A program made the translations under genes and the position numbers. The notes below the pieces were generated by a model. It was not told the DNA's origin. It ran no database searches and worked only from the letters and a program-made list of their open reading frames with translations. A stretch of DNA of 64,000 nt from Bidens hawaiensis (taxonomy: Eukaryota > Streptophyta > Magnoliopsida > Asterales > Asteraceae). Below are positions 35,085-47,515 of the stretch, one piece after another. Positions within the stretch are counted from its first letter, which is position 1. Every line of letters starts with the position of its first letter. The DNA is taken from the NCBI GenBank assembly GCA_021521415.1, contig JAIQDT010003833.1, positions 216,678-280,677 on the forward strand, in the 5' to 3' direction.

Positions 35085-36940
35085 TTTGAGCCTTCAAAAT
35101 CCGTCCCTTTTAAAACTTTGTCATCATAACGATAAGTCCTTCACCAACATTGGTATCTGTATTTGTTTCTTCATCAACCTTGGTTTTGGTTGCCGACATA
35201 CATGTGTCGTCATCAACATCATAGGTGTCATCCAACTTCCGCTTCAGTTTTGCATCATTGATATGTAGTCAAGCTTCTCGTCAAGTGATGAAACACGGTC
35301 AGGAATAACATCTTCAGAATTTTAAATATGAGTGATTTGATCGGGCGAAGGAGTAGACGAAGCCTTCAAATACAGTTAACAAAAATGTTTTTAGTTTACA
35401 CAATTAGATGTTTGGAAATATTATATGTAGCGAAACGGAAACATAGAATGTGATTTGAAGATAAGGTCATACATTTTGTTAAAGATTGTTGGTCGTTAGG
35501 CTGTACATGAATATAAACATATGAAATATCAACAAAACGAATTCACACATGGTGTATGTAAAGTAGAATAGATAGAAAAACAATGAACAACATCATACCT
35601 GACCAAGTGCAAGCTACTTCTCAAGCTCATAAAGAACATCCTCGTCACCCGTTAGCTTGGTGACACCATATACAACATATGAGTTTTTGATATTGTAGTC
35701 ACTGACATCTATAATGAAAGCAAACTTAAGATAATGTTGAGTTCTTGATGAAATGTTTGCATCAGATCCAGCTGCAATAAACAACTAAGGAAATGATTAT
35801 TTACAAAATTACAACTCATTTTTTGGTATTTAAAAAAAATAAAAGGTAACAAATTGTATTTTTCATTAAACTTGTATACTTACACACTTAATTATATATC
35901 GTCAAACTAGAAACAGAGGCTTAATCGCCAAAAATTAATTAGCTTTTACATTTAATTCTAAAAAATATGATGCTTTTCAAGAATGAAACACAAAAAACTG
36001 CTAATAAAAAAAAGTCAACTAATAACAACAAAGTCGTTTGTACAATATTTATAGATTGGCCAAACCTCTATATTTTCCACTAAAACCTTACTGACTTATT
36101 ATAAATTAAAATCTTACCTCCACATCAGTGTTAACAAATTCATATGCAGTCTTATTGAACAATTGTTTAGCATCACGATCAAGCAGCGTAAGCGAAACCA
36201 CACTAGTGGTATCTTGGACACGAATTGGAATATGAAATCTGATAAAACAATGATCATTATTTAAAAAATTTAATGAAAACACAAAAAAGATAAAAATATG
36301 TTATTAGTTATTGATAAAATGTAGATATTATACATTATCTAAATATTACCCTGGTCCAGCGTTTACGCCTAGAGAATTACAATTTGTGCTCTTACATTCA
36401 TAAACCTTCACACCATCAACAAAAGTCGAACAAACCTTACGACTACAACGTTTGCATCCATTGTAATACTATTCCTTGTTACTTAGTACTTCCTTCACAA
36501 TAGAAATTATTATGACGTTTTAGCCTACAAAGAAAAACATATTGAATTTTTAGTGAAAACACATCTTAAAATGATACTTGCTTGAAAAAATAAGGTTAAT
36601 AACCTCAAGAATAGTACAAAGATCACTGATTGAATAGAACGGAAAGTTCTTCAAAAGCAATCAACAACATAGATGAACCAACTGGTTTAGGTATTTCCAC
36701 ATGGACTTGAGAGGATATTTCAACCAACCTGATGTTTAAAAAATTTGTTCATAAAATGTTTCAAATAAATAATGAATAAACTCAGTAAAATAATATTGCA
36801 TTTACAAGTTTTTAGAAAATACATTTTCTTGTTATCAAGCACCTCATGTAAGTAATCGTTGATTAGTAACCTTGGCACAGCGTTACCATAAGAGTTATTG
36901 ACATAAACATTATCTGAAATATCACATTTAGATGTATCTA

Positions 36941-37726
36941 TCTATTATAATAAAAGACTACATATTTTTGTCACTTGTCAATCTCATAGCCCTCCTCACC
37001 CTTTTTTCACTTATTTCAATATATGATCATTATATTTTAAGTCATTCAATATATGAATTCAAGTTTGTTGTTATCATATGTAAATCCTAATTGATTCATT
37101 CATTAACATTAATGGTGAAATAAGAAAATAAATAAATATTAAAATTGTTGTTTAAAAAAATTTTAAAGTCACATGTAATTGCAAATTAAAGCAAATAAAG
37201 GTGCATCATTGTTAAAGAAAATGGATTTGTATGGTAAATACAAATTGTTTTTTAAACTAGGATTCGAGAAACATGGCATAAATTTTTATATAAGATTGGT
37301 TTCAAGTTTAAATTTAAAATTTTCTCACATGCATTTGAACTCAAGAAAATGTGTATTTTCTTAATATTCATCAAACGTTTTGTATAAATATTGCAAACAC
37401 AAAAAACACCTATTATTATATCTTGGCGTGTATCATTAAATTATTGAAGTTGAATATTATAATTATATATATATATATATGTATAGCGATAAAGTATATG
37501 AAGTATATTGCATTTATTTATATGATTTTTGTGTGTAGTATAAAGGGTTTTAGCAAAAAGAAAATCAATATTTAGTTTTAAATATTTTCTTCTATAACTC
37601 AGACCAAAATGTTTCAGAAACATATATTTTCTCATTAATTTAAAAAAAATAGTTAATCCGGTTTAAAGTCATTTATCATGCGTCCAACAAATCCGAAATC
37701 TTTATTTTTTCCTATAAGTTGTTAAA

Positions 37727-37764
<38 letters not shown>

Positions 37765-38656
37765 CAATTAATTAAAAATTCTAGCAGCTCCTAAAATATT
37801 AACTAATAACATGGAATTAGTATTCAAAATTTAAATATTTCTTATCCAGTACTTATATTTAAATATGTAACTTTAAATCTTCTAATATTCTGCTAACTCA
37901 AAATAATCATTTTTATTTGAACATGGCTTTATGGTTAGTATGTCTTTGTCAATTTCCATTAACATGAAATGAAAAAAAAATCATTTTGTTATATTTTAAT
38001 TTTTGTTTTTATATGTCACTTGATTATACGATTATTAATTGTAAAATATAAAATCAAGTAAAAATTTGTCATAAACAAAATATTAATGACACCAAATTTA
38101 TCATGATCAATCAATTTAAACTTTTTAAGATTATAAGGATGACTATATCATCAAAGTTCAGCTAATCTGGCTTTTTGAATAATCATATTTTTAGGATAAA
38201 CATGAGCAATGATCTCAAATGACATTATATTATTAATTAAAAGGTATGATATTTTATGTGTACTAATATTTTTTTTCATGGATATATTATCATTTGATCT
38301 AGAGTTGATATGTATTTAAAGAATCTTATTTGTCACACGGACAACTATACGTGTCTATATCTATATCAAGAGTTATAAGTGTACCTATATGTTACCTTGT
38401 CAAGAGTTACAATCAGGCATGGACTAAAGATTTTGATTTGTGATAAATAACGTATATCAACCAATACAATCACAAATGTAGTGTACAAAGAGGGTTTTAT
38501 TTATTTGTAACAGATTTGTGTAATCTTAGTTATGTAATTTCTGTAATTTTAATGTAAATTCTAACTATATATGATCATTTTGTTAACTATATTTCATTTA
38601 ATGATTTAAGTATAAAATTTCATCAATTACGCGTGTAATACACGAGCCTAAGCTAG
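36941..38656 (+). mobile_element. Non-autonomous Helitron (1,716 bp)
   Basis: The 5' end TCTATTATAATAAAAGAC follows an A (36,940). The 3' end has the hairpin CGTGT-AAT-ACACG followed by AGCCTAAGCTAG, then a host T (38,657). This matches Helitron rules (5' TC, subterminal hairpin, CTRR, insertion between A and T, no target duplication). There are no coding remnants; the interior is AT-rich with (AT)n runs at 37,464-37,480 and about 37,726-37,762. It interrupts an intron of the RPA70-like pseudogene. Confidence 0.8.
37726..37763. repeat. AT dinucleotide microsatellite
   Basis: A run of (AT)n broken by one GT, inside the Helitron. Confidence 0.9.
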
Positions 38657-39420
38657 TTACTTTCATATTATTAATTGTCAAAGAATTTGAAAGGTAAACT
38701 CCAAAAGTTATATTTGTTAATAATACCTTCATAGTACTTGACTCTAGAGAATTTGATGAAGATGAGATATTCCTTATTCGGATTGTCCGCACATATTTGG
38801 TTAGTTGTTTAAGATAGTCATCCTACAAAGTGAGATAAATAGTATTACCACTGCATAACAAAATATTAAGTTAACACAAGTGAATATTTGAACAAACATG
38901 ATAATTTTAAATATTAATAATACCCCAAATCAGCAAACTCCATTGTTCTTCTATTTTGATGTTGAGATTCCAGTAAGAAATGAGTTTTTGTTATTAAAAA
39001 ACTTGCTCACATGCCCGATAACATCTAGAAATTAATTTATCAAAATAATGAAACATATAGTAAAATTTGTGTTGACTGTCGTCATTTAATGTATAGGAAT
39101 GAAAAGTATATTGCTAATAAGGAATGGAAATAACCTATTGTTACATTCTGAGGTATGTTTTCGGCTTTTATAACATCAAAGCTAACAAACGATAATCCAT
39201 AGAGGTGACCCTTAAATTCATACAAATTTGAAAGATGAGTTTCGGCAGTGAAGCATAGCTTGTGTGGGCAGTCAACATATCGGTACATGGACAGATTTGC
39301 TCCAAGTGAAGCCTTCCGAACAATCAAGGGCCTATTCTCACCAAGCCAAACATCATGCTTCGGGATGCAAGCCTTCCTTAGGTTGTTTTGATATAAATCA
39401 ATTCCAATATATCTAAAAAT

Positions 39421-40195
39421 AGACCAAATTATGATATATTTAAAATTTAAATTGTAATCACTGGTTAGGTTGTTTTATATTAAATCCTATAGATCAACTA
39501 TCAATTAAACAATACTAATCAAAATAAAACAAACCGACATTTGGTCTAACACCAGGTGTGCGGCAAAAAAAAAGATTATGAAAACCTAATAATAATAAAT
39601 CGTTACTTGTCAATGAACATACCAAAAGTTGTGAAAAAAAAATAATAATAGTAGATACAATGTAATACTTGATGGTTTAGTGACCCTAAGTAAGGTCGAT
39701 CGATGGAGAAAACAGACATGGATAGGACGACATGATGAAGAGTAAAGTTCCTGACCGTGACCAAGTACATCGATGTGGATGGTTGATTTGCCAGATCGAA
39801 TGAAATCAAGAGGCTGATCGGTGGAAGAGAATGGAGGCGTGAAAGAGGGAATACTTGATTTGGGTGGTTATGTTAAAATAGTTTCCATATTATGAATGCA
39901 AAATAATTGTCTGATGGATGTCAAAACCGGGTATGGTATAGTGGTGGGTAATCCATAATCCATATTCAATATTCAATAATCTCAATAATATTTCATAATT
40001 CGATAATACAATTAATAGAAAGTATTAGTAACGGGTTATGTATTAATTGATATTCTTTTTGAATTATTTTATTGTCAATAAAATTAGATAAGTGATTTAT
40101 AAAAATGGAAACATTAGAAATAGACTAATAGGAAAGGGCCATGTCGACTCAATCTCATTTGTATTAATAGTATAGTTAGATTGATTAGTAGTCTT
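39421..40195 (-). other. Region between the RPA70-like copies, with possible 5' exon of copy 2
   Basis: Mostly AT-rich. The segment 39,663-39,850 is less AT-rich on the minus strand and ends with a splice-donor-like AAG/GTATTA-type context, so it may be the first exon or 5' UTR of copy 2; I cannot confirm a domain. Confidence 0.35.
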
Positions 40196-41425
40196 GAAGC
40201 AACATTACCATATGAATTATTAACAGGCTTTCCTGTAAGTAGACACTTATTAGGGGGTGTTTGGGATTCCTTATTTTACCTTGTTATAACTTATTTAAGA
40301 CATAAGTTATAAGTTATTAAGTTGTAACTTATACCTTATATATTCATAAAACCTAACTTGTCCAACACCTTATAACTTATAACCAATAAGTTATAAGCTA
40401 AAAGGAGTTAAAATAAGTACTCCCAAACATTCCCTTAGTTTCACTTAATTATTTATACTATATATATAGTTGGGAATAAATAAATTATAAAAGAGGTTAA
40501 TGAAGATAAAATAAATGGAATTGTTTTAATAATACCTCATAGAATTTCACTCTTTCAAATTGAAGGGCAATAATAAGATACTCTTCATTGGGATTTTCGG
40601 CCACATACTTAGTAAGTTGAACAAGGTTGCCCCTACATATTTTATATGTAACAAAATATGTAATTAAACAACATAGAAAATTAATTGAAGTATAGATAAG
40701 AACAGTGTAATTACTCTAAATTAGCAAATTCCATTGACCTACAATTTTAATATTGAGAATCACACAAAAATGAATTCCTTTTCTTAAAAATCATGCTAAC
40801 ATGCCCAATAACATCTGCATAAAAAATATCGTAAGTTAATTATTAGGGATTTTCTTTTGATAATAAATTATGAGTAAAGATGATATAAAAATAAAAAGGA
40901 AAAGTTATTTATAAAATGTTTAAAAAAATTAATAAATACAAGAACCTCTGGTTCCATATGGAGATAAATTATTTATATCAACAAAGGTAGCATATGTTAA
41001 CCCATATAAATGGCCTTTAAATTCATATAAGAATGCAAAAAAATGGGTGTCGCCATTGAAGGAGAGTTTATTTGTTAGGGCGGTCAATATATTAATTTGT
41101 ACTTAAGACAGTTTTTTTCCCAAGGGACGGCTTTCTAACAATTAAAGCATTGTTCTCAGCAAGATACACATCATATCTTGGAATACAAGCCTTCACGACA
41201 TAGGCTTGGATCCGGTTTCTATGTACAATTGACATGTATAATTAGTACATTATTGATGAAAATTTAAGATATATATTAAATAAATATGAAATTACCATCT
41301 CTTCTTGTAAAATCATATCTATGGACCAGTCTTCACCAAGTTTGTTATTGTCTTTTAAACGCCATAACTTCAAAATGCGAACCTTCTGAATATAATCATT
41401 CTTAAGGACGTCCAACTAATTAATT
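40196..41425 (-). pseudogene. RPA70-like pseudogene, copy 1 (5' half only)
   Basis: Exons on the minus strand: DYIQKVRILKLWRLKDNNK to SIDMILQEEM (41,425-41,296, the start of an RPA DNA-binding domain), ending at GTAATT; RIQAYVVKACIPRYDVYLAE and FYEFKGHLYGLTYATFVDI (41,215-40,960); DVIGHVSMIFKKRNSF (about 40,815-40,713); LTKYVAENPNEEYLIIALQF (40,635-40,528); and VNNSYGN (about 40,240-40,196). Later exons are absent. The exon 1 to 2 junction needs a 1-bp correction to stay in frame, and a stop follows the DVIGHV exon core. It duplicates the first exons of copy 2. A 5' UTR-like exon may lie at 42,035-42,280, with a TATA run near 42,290. Confidence 0.7.
40253..40434. mobile_element. Tourist-like MITE (182 bp, PIF/Harbinger type)
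   Basis: Terminal inverted repeats GGGGGTGTTTGGGA and TCCCAAACATTCCC extend imperfectly through TTATTTTA. The target duplication is TTA at 40,250-40,252 and 40,435-40,437. It has no coding capacity and lies in an intron of RPA70-like copy 1. Confidence 0.85.
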
Positions 41426-42870
41426 CAACAATATGAGTGTGTTTAGTGACTCCATTATTATTGTTTTGTTTGTAAATTAATAACAATAGAAAGAGGTAAT
41501 TACTAATATTCATTAAAATCTATGCATATATTAATAATACTACGAATGTATGAATGAAAGAAGGTAGAATATTGAAAATGACACAAAAACTGTGAAGTTG
41601 CTTTCTTGATTTAAACACTTCCTTATATAAGTATTTTATGGATCTCATAGAACACACGCAGAAATGGGGTTTAAAGAGCAAATGTTTGATTATTGGTTTG
41701 CCGTTACGGCCATTATCGCTTCATGATAAAATAGAGTTACTATCAAGATGCAAGCTAAGATTGGAGCAAACAATCAGACAACAACCAATGCTTGCAAATA
41801 TCGGCAAGCAATCATCATAGCATAAAATTAGTAAGGAAACTTTTTTTTGGTTTGTTTTTATGAAACCTCAAATATTTCAGAAATTTGCTCTATTTTGGTG
41901 ATGATATCAAATATGTGACATTGACATGATCCCTAGTGAATTTTGTGCAAAACAAACCAAAAAAGATGATCCATAATCATATATACAATGTCAATATATG
42001 AAGCATTATATAGAAAGGGATTAACATTTTTTACCTAATGTATAAAATTTCCGAGACCACCAATTCCAACGAGGGGCCGAAGATGATCACCATGGGATCT
42101 TGAAAGGGATCGATCCCACACAAACTTTCATGTTGTTGTTCTCAGGCGGATCCAAACAATATTTTAACCTGAAGTGGTTGTGAAGATCGGTAAGAGATTA
42201 TTTTTGAGAGATGACGATCGGAAAGGTGATGGCAGGTTTGTTGGTGAGGAGATGAATGTGTGACGGCTTCATTTGATTAGGTTAAACAGTATATATATAT
42301 AGTGACTTTTTCTTGCTTGATCAATGGCTTAAATCCATTAGGGCAGTTACGTAAATAATTGGTAACCGGTTGACTAAATTAAAGCCTTAAAGGGTATTTT
42401 CGGAATATAATTTTTTTTTTAGTTTGGAACCGGCCTGCATATTCTTGACTTTAGTTAGAAATATATAGTAACTAGTTTGATCATCTCCTGTTACGGGAGT
42501 TTATTCAAGTTTTTATTTTAATCGTTTTGCTATTTTATGATGATTTATTTTATTTTTTTAGCGTAGTTTAGTTTTAATTAAATACATATATATTAGTTTG
42601 TTATTATATTTTTTAGCGTTTGAGTTTTTTCAATTGAGATGTGTAGGTTTTTAGTTTTTTAACGAACAAACATAAACGGACACGAGCATGTTGATTTTTT
42701 TAAATGAACAAACATGAACATAAATAATTGTCTAATGAAAAGGGGGATGTTAAAGTAGTTAACAATGGAGGTAGTATCGGAAGTTAACCGACGATGAAGA
42801 TGATAGACCAGCAACAGAGAACATGTAAAGGAGATAAATTAAATTAGGGTTTAATGATAGTGTTTACCAA
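41426..42870. other. Sequence upstream of RPA70-like copy 1
   Basis: No confirmed gene. A pyrimidine-rich minus-strand segment (42,035-42,280) followed by GTAAAA resembles a 5' UTR exon, and CTATATATATATA (minus, about 42,300-42,288) could be its TATA box. The rest is AT-rich. Confidence 0.35.
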
Positions 42871-43140
42871 TAAATGAGATCCTATAACCTATTTGGGGGC
42901 TATTAGGGTTTGGTAAGACCCAAAACCCGTGTACATTATTCTTTGATGATTAAGAGGTTATTTCACAAATAAATGAGATGTTATAACCCGTTTAGGAGTT
43001 ATCCGGGTTTGGTGAGACCCATGACCCGCAAAAATTATTGTTTGATTATAAAAGAGATTCATAAATATATGAGATGTTATAACCCATTTAAAGACTAACC
43101 GGGTTTGGTAAAACCCACACCCATGAATTCGGGTCAAATG
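42870..43140. repeat. Three tandem units of about 97 bp
   Basis: The phrase ATGAGATGTTATAACCC recurs at about 42,873, 42,972 and 43,068, each followed by GGGTTTGGT(A/G)A(G/A)ACCC. Spacing is 99 and 96 bp. It makes spurious short ORFs on the minus strand. Confidence 0.8.
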
Positions 43141-44050
43141 CATGAGAAACCTTCATTTAAAAATCAAGCAATCTGGTGGCTCTAAAGAATTGAGGGAACA
43201 ACCTAAGAGCGACACATAGAATTTTATGATAGGCAATTATATAGATAGTTAGATGAATAATGATGAGCAAAACCCGTATTTATTTCCCTTTCTCTTTCCC
43301 ACCTAGCACAAATTTAATCTTACTTTCAAAATCAAATCATTCCAATAATTTGACTAATTAAAATGTAGAATTCATAGGAAAAACTAACTAGTCTTCCAAA
43401 CAACTGAAACCGGCCTCAATGCATAACCAGAATGGCCACAAAAGCACAACTACACTTAAATACCGAAACCATTATGGGTTTTAAATATACAGAACACAAA
43501 AGATGACAAATAAATATGATTAAATATATCCATCATGCAATTTACTAACGTAGCTTACACAATTTTAAAAACGAAAATCACGTATTCTTGTTTCGTATAT
43601 GTAACACTTAGTGTTACGTATATTTAACATTTTTTTTTTCTGTATCCTATATAAATATGTAGAGAAAAGATACAATACAATAATTGTTTAACGTACATTG
43701 TGTACAAGAATACTTATATTCATGAAATCACATCATAAGATCTTGAAACCGTCAATACATATCCAGTTAATCATTGGTTCACCGAAATAAACAGTTTTTG
43801 ATCGTTAATCGATCAATTTTTTACTTTTCTTTCACGGAAACCGTTTTTTAGCGTTTTAGTATTTTTTTTGCTTTTGAGCGTTTTTGTTTTTGCCTTTAAG
43901 CATGATTCGCGTACCTATCGTACGTTAAGCAATTATTATACAGTAACCTCAACCTAAATATGTATATAGATATTTATGTTAATGTGAGAATAACATATTA
44001 AATAGTAATAGCAATAAAAGTTTTATATATTCTCCTTGTATGTTACCTAA
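43141..44050. other. AT-rich intergenic stretch
   Basis: I see no coding similarity, RNA gene or clear transposon end. Confidence 0.4.
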
Positions 44051-44371
44051 CTAGTTTGAGGCCTGTGTACTACACAAGTAGTTCTTGAAAATACAATATT
44101 AATAAATAATCAGTATACAAAATATAATAAACCTGCTTAACACTATTAATACATTCGTTGTACAATAGTTTTTAAAGCAATTTTAAAGTAAAAGATAATT
44201 ATAAATATTAAATGTTTTAAAAACAAATATGAAGTAAATATTAAATTAACAAATATTGAAGCATAAATTTTAAGAATGGTAATTATTATTTTATTATTAT
44301 AAATTTGTTAAAAATGGTGAGAATTAATGTAGAAATAACAAGTGACAAAACTTGTAGTCTTTTATTAGAGA
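44051..44371 (-). mobile_element. Short non-autonomous Helitron (about 320 bp)
   Basis: The minus-strand 3' end is hairpin CTTGTGT-AGT-ACACAGG, then CCTCAAACTAG (44,051), followed by T. The 5' part TCTCTAATAAAAGACTAC with TTTTGTCACTTG (44,371 downward) resembles the 5' end of the Helitron at 36,941. The exact 5' base is uncertain because the preceding base is not A. Confidence 0.65.
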
Positions 44372-44555
44372 GTATAAATATGGATATAGATTTGAGGAAA
44401 AAAAAACATATGTATACACACTAAAAAGAAATAACAATTTATATGTTTATTAGCTACGAGGATGTCCATGTGATGTTGCGTTGTGTTAATTTACAACGTT
44501 ATATCTGCTTATGTTGTTAAGCTCATGCTATGTTAATTAGTACTTCAGTTAGTTA

Positions 44556-45250
44556 CTAGGTTATTAACTCGTGTACGACACGGGTGAAAATTTTGAAATT
44601 TTCGAACAAATACATGTCATTTGAAAACACAACATAAGTTGTTATATGTTATTTGGAATGACAACATACTTTAAGTTGTAAATAATATTGGTACGAAAAC
44701 CAATGATTGTGAAATACAAAGATAAACCCAAACAACATTCAACTTACAATCTTTGAAAACATAATCAAAATTTAAAAATGTCAAATTCATAAGCTACTAA
44801 AAAGACTTTCTTATAAACCAGATTTATTCTCTATTTGTAACTTTGTCTTCCTTGTTTAATATAAGAATTTTAACATCACTCTTCACTATTGATAAAGCTA
44901 CATAGAGTTGTCTATGTGTAAACACCGGGTCTTTGAGATATATGTCAACTCTTGCTAGAGATTGACCTTGACTTTTGTTAATGGTCATTGCAAAACAGAC
45001 TACAACTAAAAAAAACTACTTTACTTTCAATTTAAACGAAAGTTTCTTATCTAAAGGTGTTAGACCACAACGAATTATATAAGTGCGACAACCAGTATTA
45101 GTACATGAAATAACTTTTACTACAACAAAACGCCTACCCAAATTAATTACTCGCAATCTAGTTCCATCACACAAACCATTCTTCTAATTCATATTCCTTA
45201 GTAACATTATTGACACATCGACTTTTAGAACCAATCTATGAGTCAAAATA
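44556..45250 (-). mobile_element. Remnant of an autonomous Helitron (3' portion)
   Basis: The minus-strand 3' end has the hairpin CCCGTGT-CGT-ACACGAG, then TTAATAACCTAG (ending at 44,556) and a host T. About 265 bp upstream lies the end of a Pif1-type helicase reading frame, which is the normal order in plant Helitrons. The 5' portion is not recognisable. Confidence 0.7.
44824..45190 (-). pseudogene. Helitron Pif1-like helicase, C-terminal fragment
   Basis: One frame reads NGLCDGTRLRVINLGRRF, then CGLTPLDKKLSFKLK, a TAG, then FAMTINKSQGQSLARVDIYL and HRQLYVALSIVKSDVKILIL, ending in TAA at 44,824-44,826. LCDGTRL and TINKSQGQS are signatures of the C-terminal half of Pif1-family helicases fused to the Helitron Rep protein. 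In motif VI the expected VALSRV reads VALSIV, so the arginine finger is lost in addition to the stop. The Rep and Walker A parts are missing. Confidence 0.82.
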
Positions 45251-45683
45251 ATTTTGGTCTTTTTGATTTTATTTAGCATAATGTGTTTATGAAAATTTTA
45301 GTTCAAATTAAAATATAAAAAAATGATTTGTATGATTTTACTTAAAAACCAAAAAACTTATTTTTTATATGGACCACAACTAAATTTATGAATTTTGTTG
45401 TAAAGTTTGGAAACAATATAAATTGAGTTAACCAAATATAAGTAAAAAAATAATGGAGAAATATCTTTGCGCCTCTAATTAACAAAAATTGATTCGTGTA
45501 CACATATTAATTAAAACATATATTTTAATTGGTTTTAAGAAAATAAAATAGGATTGGATAACTGAAAATTATGTTTCGTATCATTTCTAAAAAAGAAAAT
45601 AGAAAAAAGAAATGTGTGAACATACATTCAATGTTATTAAAAATTTGTTTATAAAAAAGGTATAATGTAGTTAATAATAAATA

Positions 45684-45934
45684 CCCCCTCCGTCCCTCTA
45701 TAAGTGTTATGGTTTGAAAAACACAAAATTTAAGAAAATATGAATGATTGCTTTTTTTGCTTAACAAATGACTATAATGCTCTTAACATGTATAAAAGAC
45801 AAAGTTTAAGAAAGTTGAATGATTGTATTTGCGTAAGGGTAAACATGGAAATTAGTTAATAAATTTTGAAAGTAGACATTTTAATGAGACAAACTAAATA
45901 GGAAATGTGGACACTTTCAAATGGACGGAAGGAG
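45684..45934. mobile_element. Stowaway MITE (251 bp, Tc1/mariner type)
   Basis: Terminal repeats CCCCCTCCGTCC and GGACGGAAGGAG (inverse of CTCCTTCCGTCC) are flanked by TA at 45,682-45,683 and 45,935-45,936. No ORF. Confidence 0.9.
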
Positions 45935-45936
45935 TA

Positions 45937-46240
45937 TAATAAAAATCGTTTCTAATTTTCTGTTACAGGTGCCTAACTTTTAGTTAATAAAATATTAATT
46001 TTAATTACTATATTTTAGTTAATAAAAATTATATTTTAATGCAATATATTGTATTAACGCGTTTAAAATAAAATTTTACCGTTCAAAATGTTAGTAAGTA
46101 TTTCTCTTGGCGTTGATGTTGCACGTTTACAAAAAAATGCATTCTTAAAAAACATAAAGGGTAACTAAAAAAATATTAAAATGACTAACCGTTTGAATTA
46201 CCCCTCTTATTGAAAGACGTTGATCGGCAAAAAATTACGT
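45937..46240. other. AT-rich flank of array E
   Basis: Nothing recognisable. It ends with the TTTCT copy (46,241-46,245) that brackets the array. Confidence 0.5.
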
Positions 46241-46762
46241 TTTCTTGTAACATCCCGAAATTTCAAAGTGATATTAATTATATTACTTACTAATAGAGGG
46301 AAAGTTTACTCGGGTTGTCAGGAAATAAATAATAGAGTAGGAGTTGGTATGAGTCGGGCTAGTGTTGGATTAATGGAGACGGGTTAAATGAGAATGGGCC
46401 TTAGGTCCATGGGATTTCAGGGATATAAATATCCCCTAAACCCAAAAATATCTTCATTTCCTTACTTTCTACACACACACTCCAAAAACACACACACCAT
46501 CTACACCGCCGCCGGGCCGAGGAGAGGAACGGGCAGATCCGAGAGAGAGAGAGAGCGATTAGTGTGTTAACAAGTTAAACGAGATCCAAACAAGCTCAAA
46601 AAGGTATGATTCTTGATCTTTGAAGTTTAAAGATCCAAGCTTTTTAGTGTATAAGCGACCGAAAATGGTCGGGAAGCGTAGTGGGTGATATTGAACCATA
46701 GCAAGGGTGTTAAAATCGCTCAAAATGCTGGACAGAAACCGAACAGCGGCTGATCTGGACAA

Positions 46763-47070
46763 CTTCGCCTGCAACTGGGCAACTTCGCCTTCAAAGCGAT
46801 GAACTTCGCCTGCAAGCTAAGTTCGCCTGATGAACTTCGCCTGCAAGCTAAGTTCGCCTGATGGCAACTTCGCTGTAAAGTTAAGTTCGCCTAACTGGTA
46901 ACTTCGCCTGAGGCCAAGTTCGCCTGAAGCCAAGTTCGCCTGATGGCAACTTCGCTGTAAAGCTAAGTTCGCCTAGCTGGTAACTTCGCCTAAAGCTAAG
47001 TTCGCCTAAGGTTAACTTCGCCTAGAGCTAGGTTCGCCCGAGGGTTAACTTCGCCTAAAGTCAAGTTCGA
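46763..47070 (+). repeat. TTCGCCT-centred degenerate minisatellite
   Basis: More than 15 copies of (A)A(C/G)TTCGCCT separated by 8-14 bases such as GCAAGCTAAG or GATGGC. It is repeated in every E LTR. Confidence 0.85.
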
Positions 47071-47159
47071 TTAGAAAATAAATTAAAAATCTAATGAAAA
47101 ATGTGTTAAGACAGTTAATGGAAATAAAATTTTTCCAAGCTGACCTGGCAGCTCGACCC

Positions 47160-47245
47160 CAGCCAGGGGCTCTGCCCCTTGGACCCTGCTAGGGGCTGCC
47201 GCCCCTAGACCCCGCTGCCAAGGGCGCTGCCCCCGGACCCCCGTT
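47160..47245 (+). repeat. GC-rich hairpin block
   Basis: Consecutive inverted repeats, including GGGGC-TCT-GCCCC and CTAGGGGC-TGCC-GCCCCTAG, with the phrase GGACCC(C)(T/C)GCT recurring between them. It is a sharp GC peak within an AT-rich LTR. Confidence 0.85.
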
Positions 47246-47515
47246 CGTTGTGGGTAGTGGTTAAGACTGGAAAGATGATATGAGTAGTGATAGTTGTTTG
47301 ATACGTGTACTTGTTATACAGTCAGCCGTGCACAACTGAAGAAAGGGATTACGATTAACGGTGAACGTAACCGTGTTCAGGTGAGTTTCTAGCCCCATTC
47401 CTTGTTATGTTTTCGGGGCTGTGTGCATACTCGATGTGTTGTTAATACATTTATCCTAAGTGATAAGTGTATGTCATATGTGATATGTGTGATAGATATG
47501 AATGATTGTTTGTCG

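Larger units (their letters stand above)
35085..39420 (-). pseudogene. RPA70-like (replication protein A large subunit-like) pseudogene, copy 2
   Basis: Minus-strand exons in order: ACIPKHDVWLGENRPLIVRK to AENIPQN (39,420-39,153); DVIGHVSKFFNNKNSF to MEFADLG (39,027-38,936); the NPNKEYLIF exon (38,824-38,727); VNNSYGNAVPRLLI (about 36,905-36,840); an exon near 36,740-36,600; a zinc-ribbon exon with CKRCSRKV and YECKSTNCN (about 36,490-36,349); the DBD-C exon FHIPIRVQDTTSVVSLTL (36,236-36,118); VSDYNIKNSYVVYGVTKL (about 35,710-35,590); and an acidic tail (35,330-35,085). RPA binds single-stranded DNA in replication and repair. Damage: a 1-bp loss near 38,790 relative to copy 1, TAG at 36,469-36,471 in place of the expected Trp, and TAG at 35,614-35,616. 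A Helitron sits in an intron. Confidence 0.75.

Noticed and set aside
41638..41820. 60-codon plus-strand ORF upstream of RPA70-like copy 1
   Set aside because: No recognisable domain and within expected chance length.
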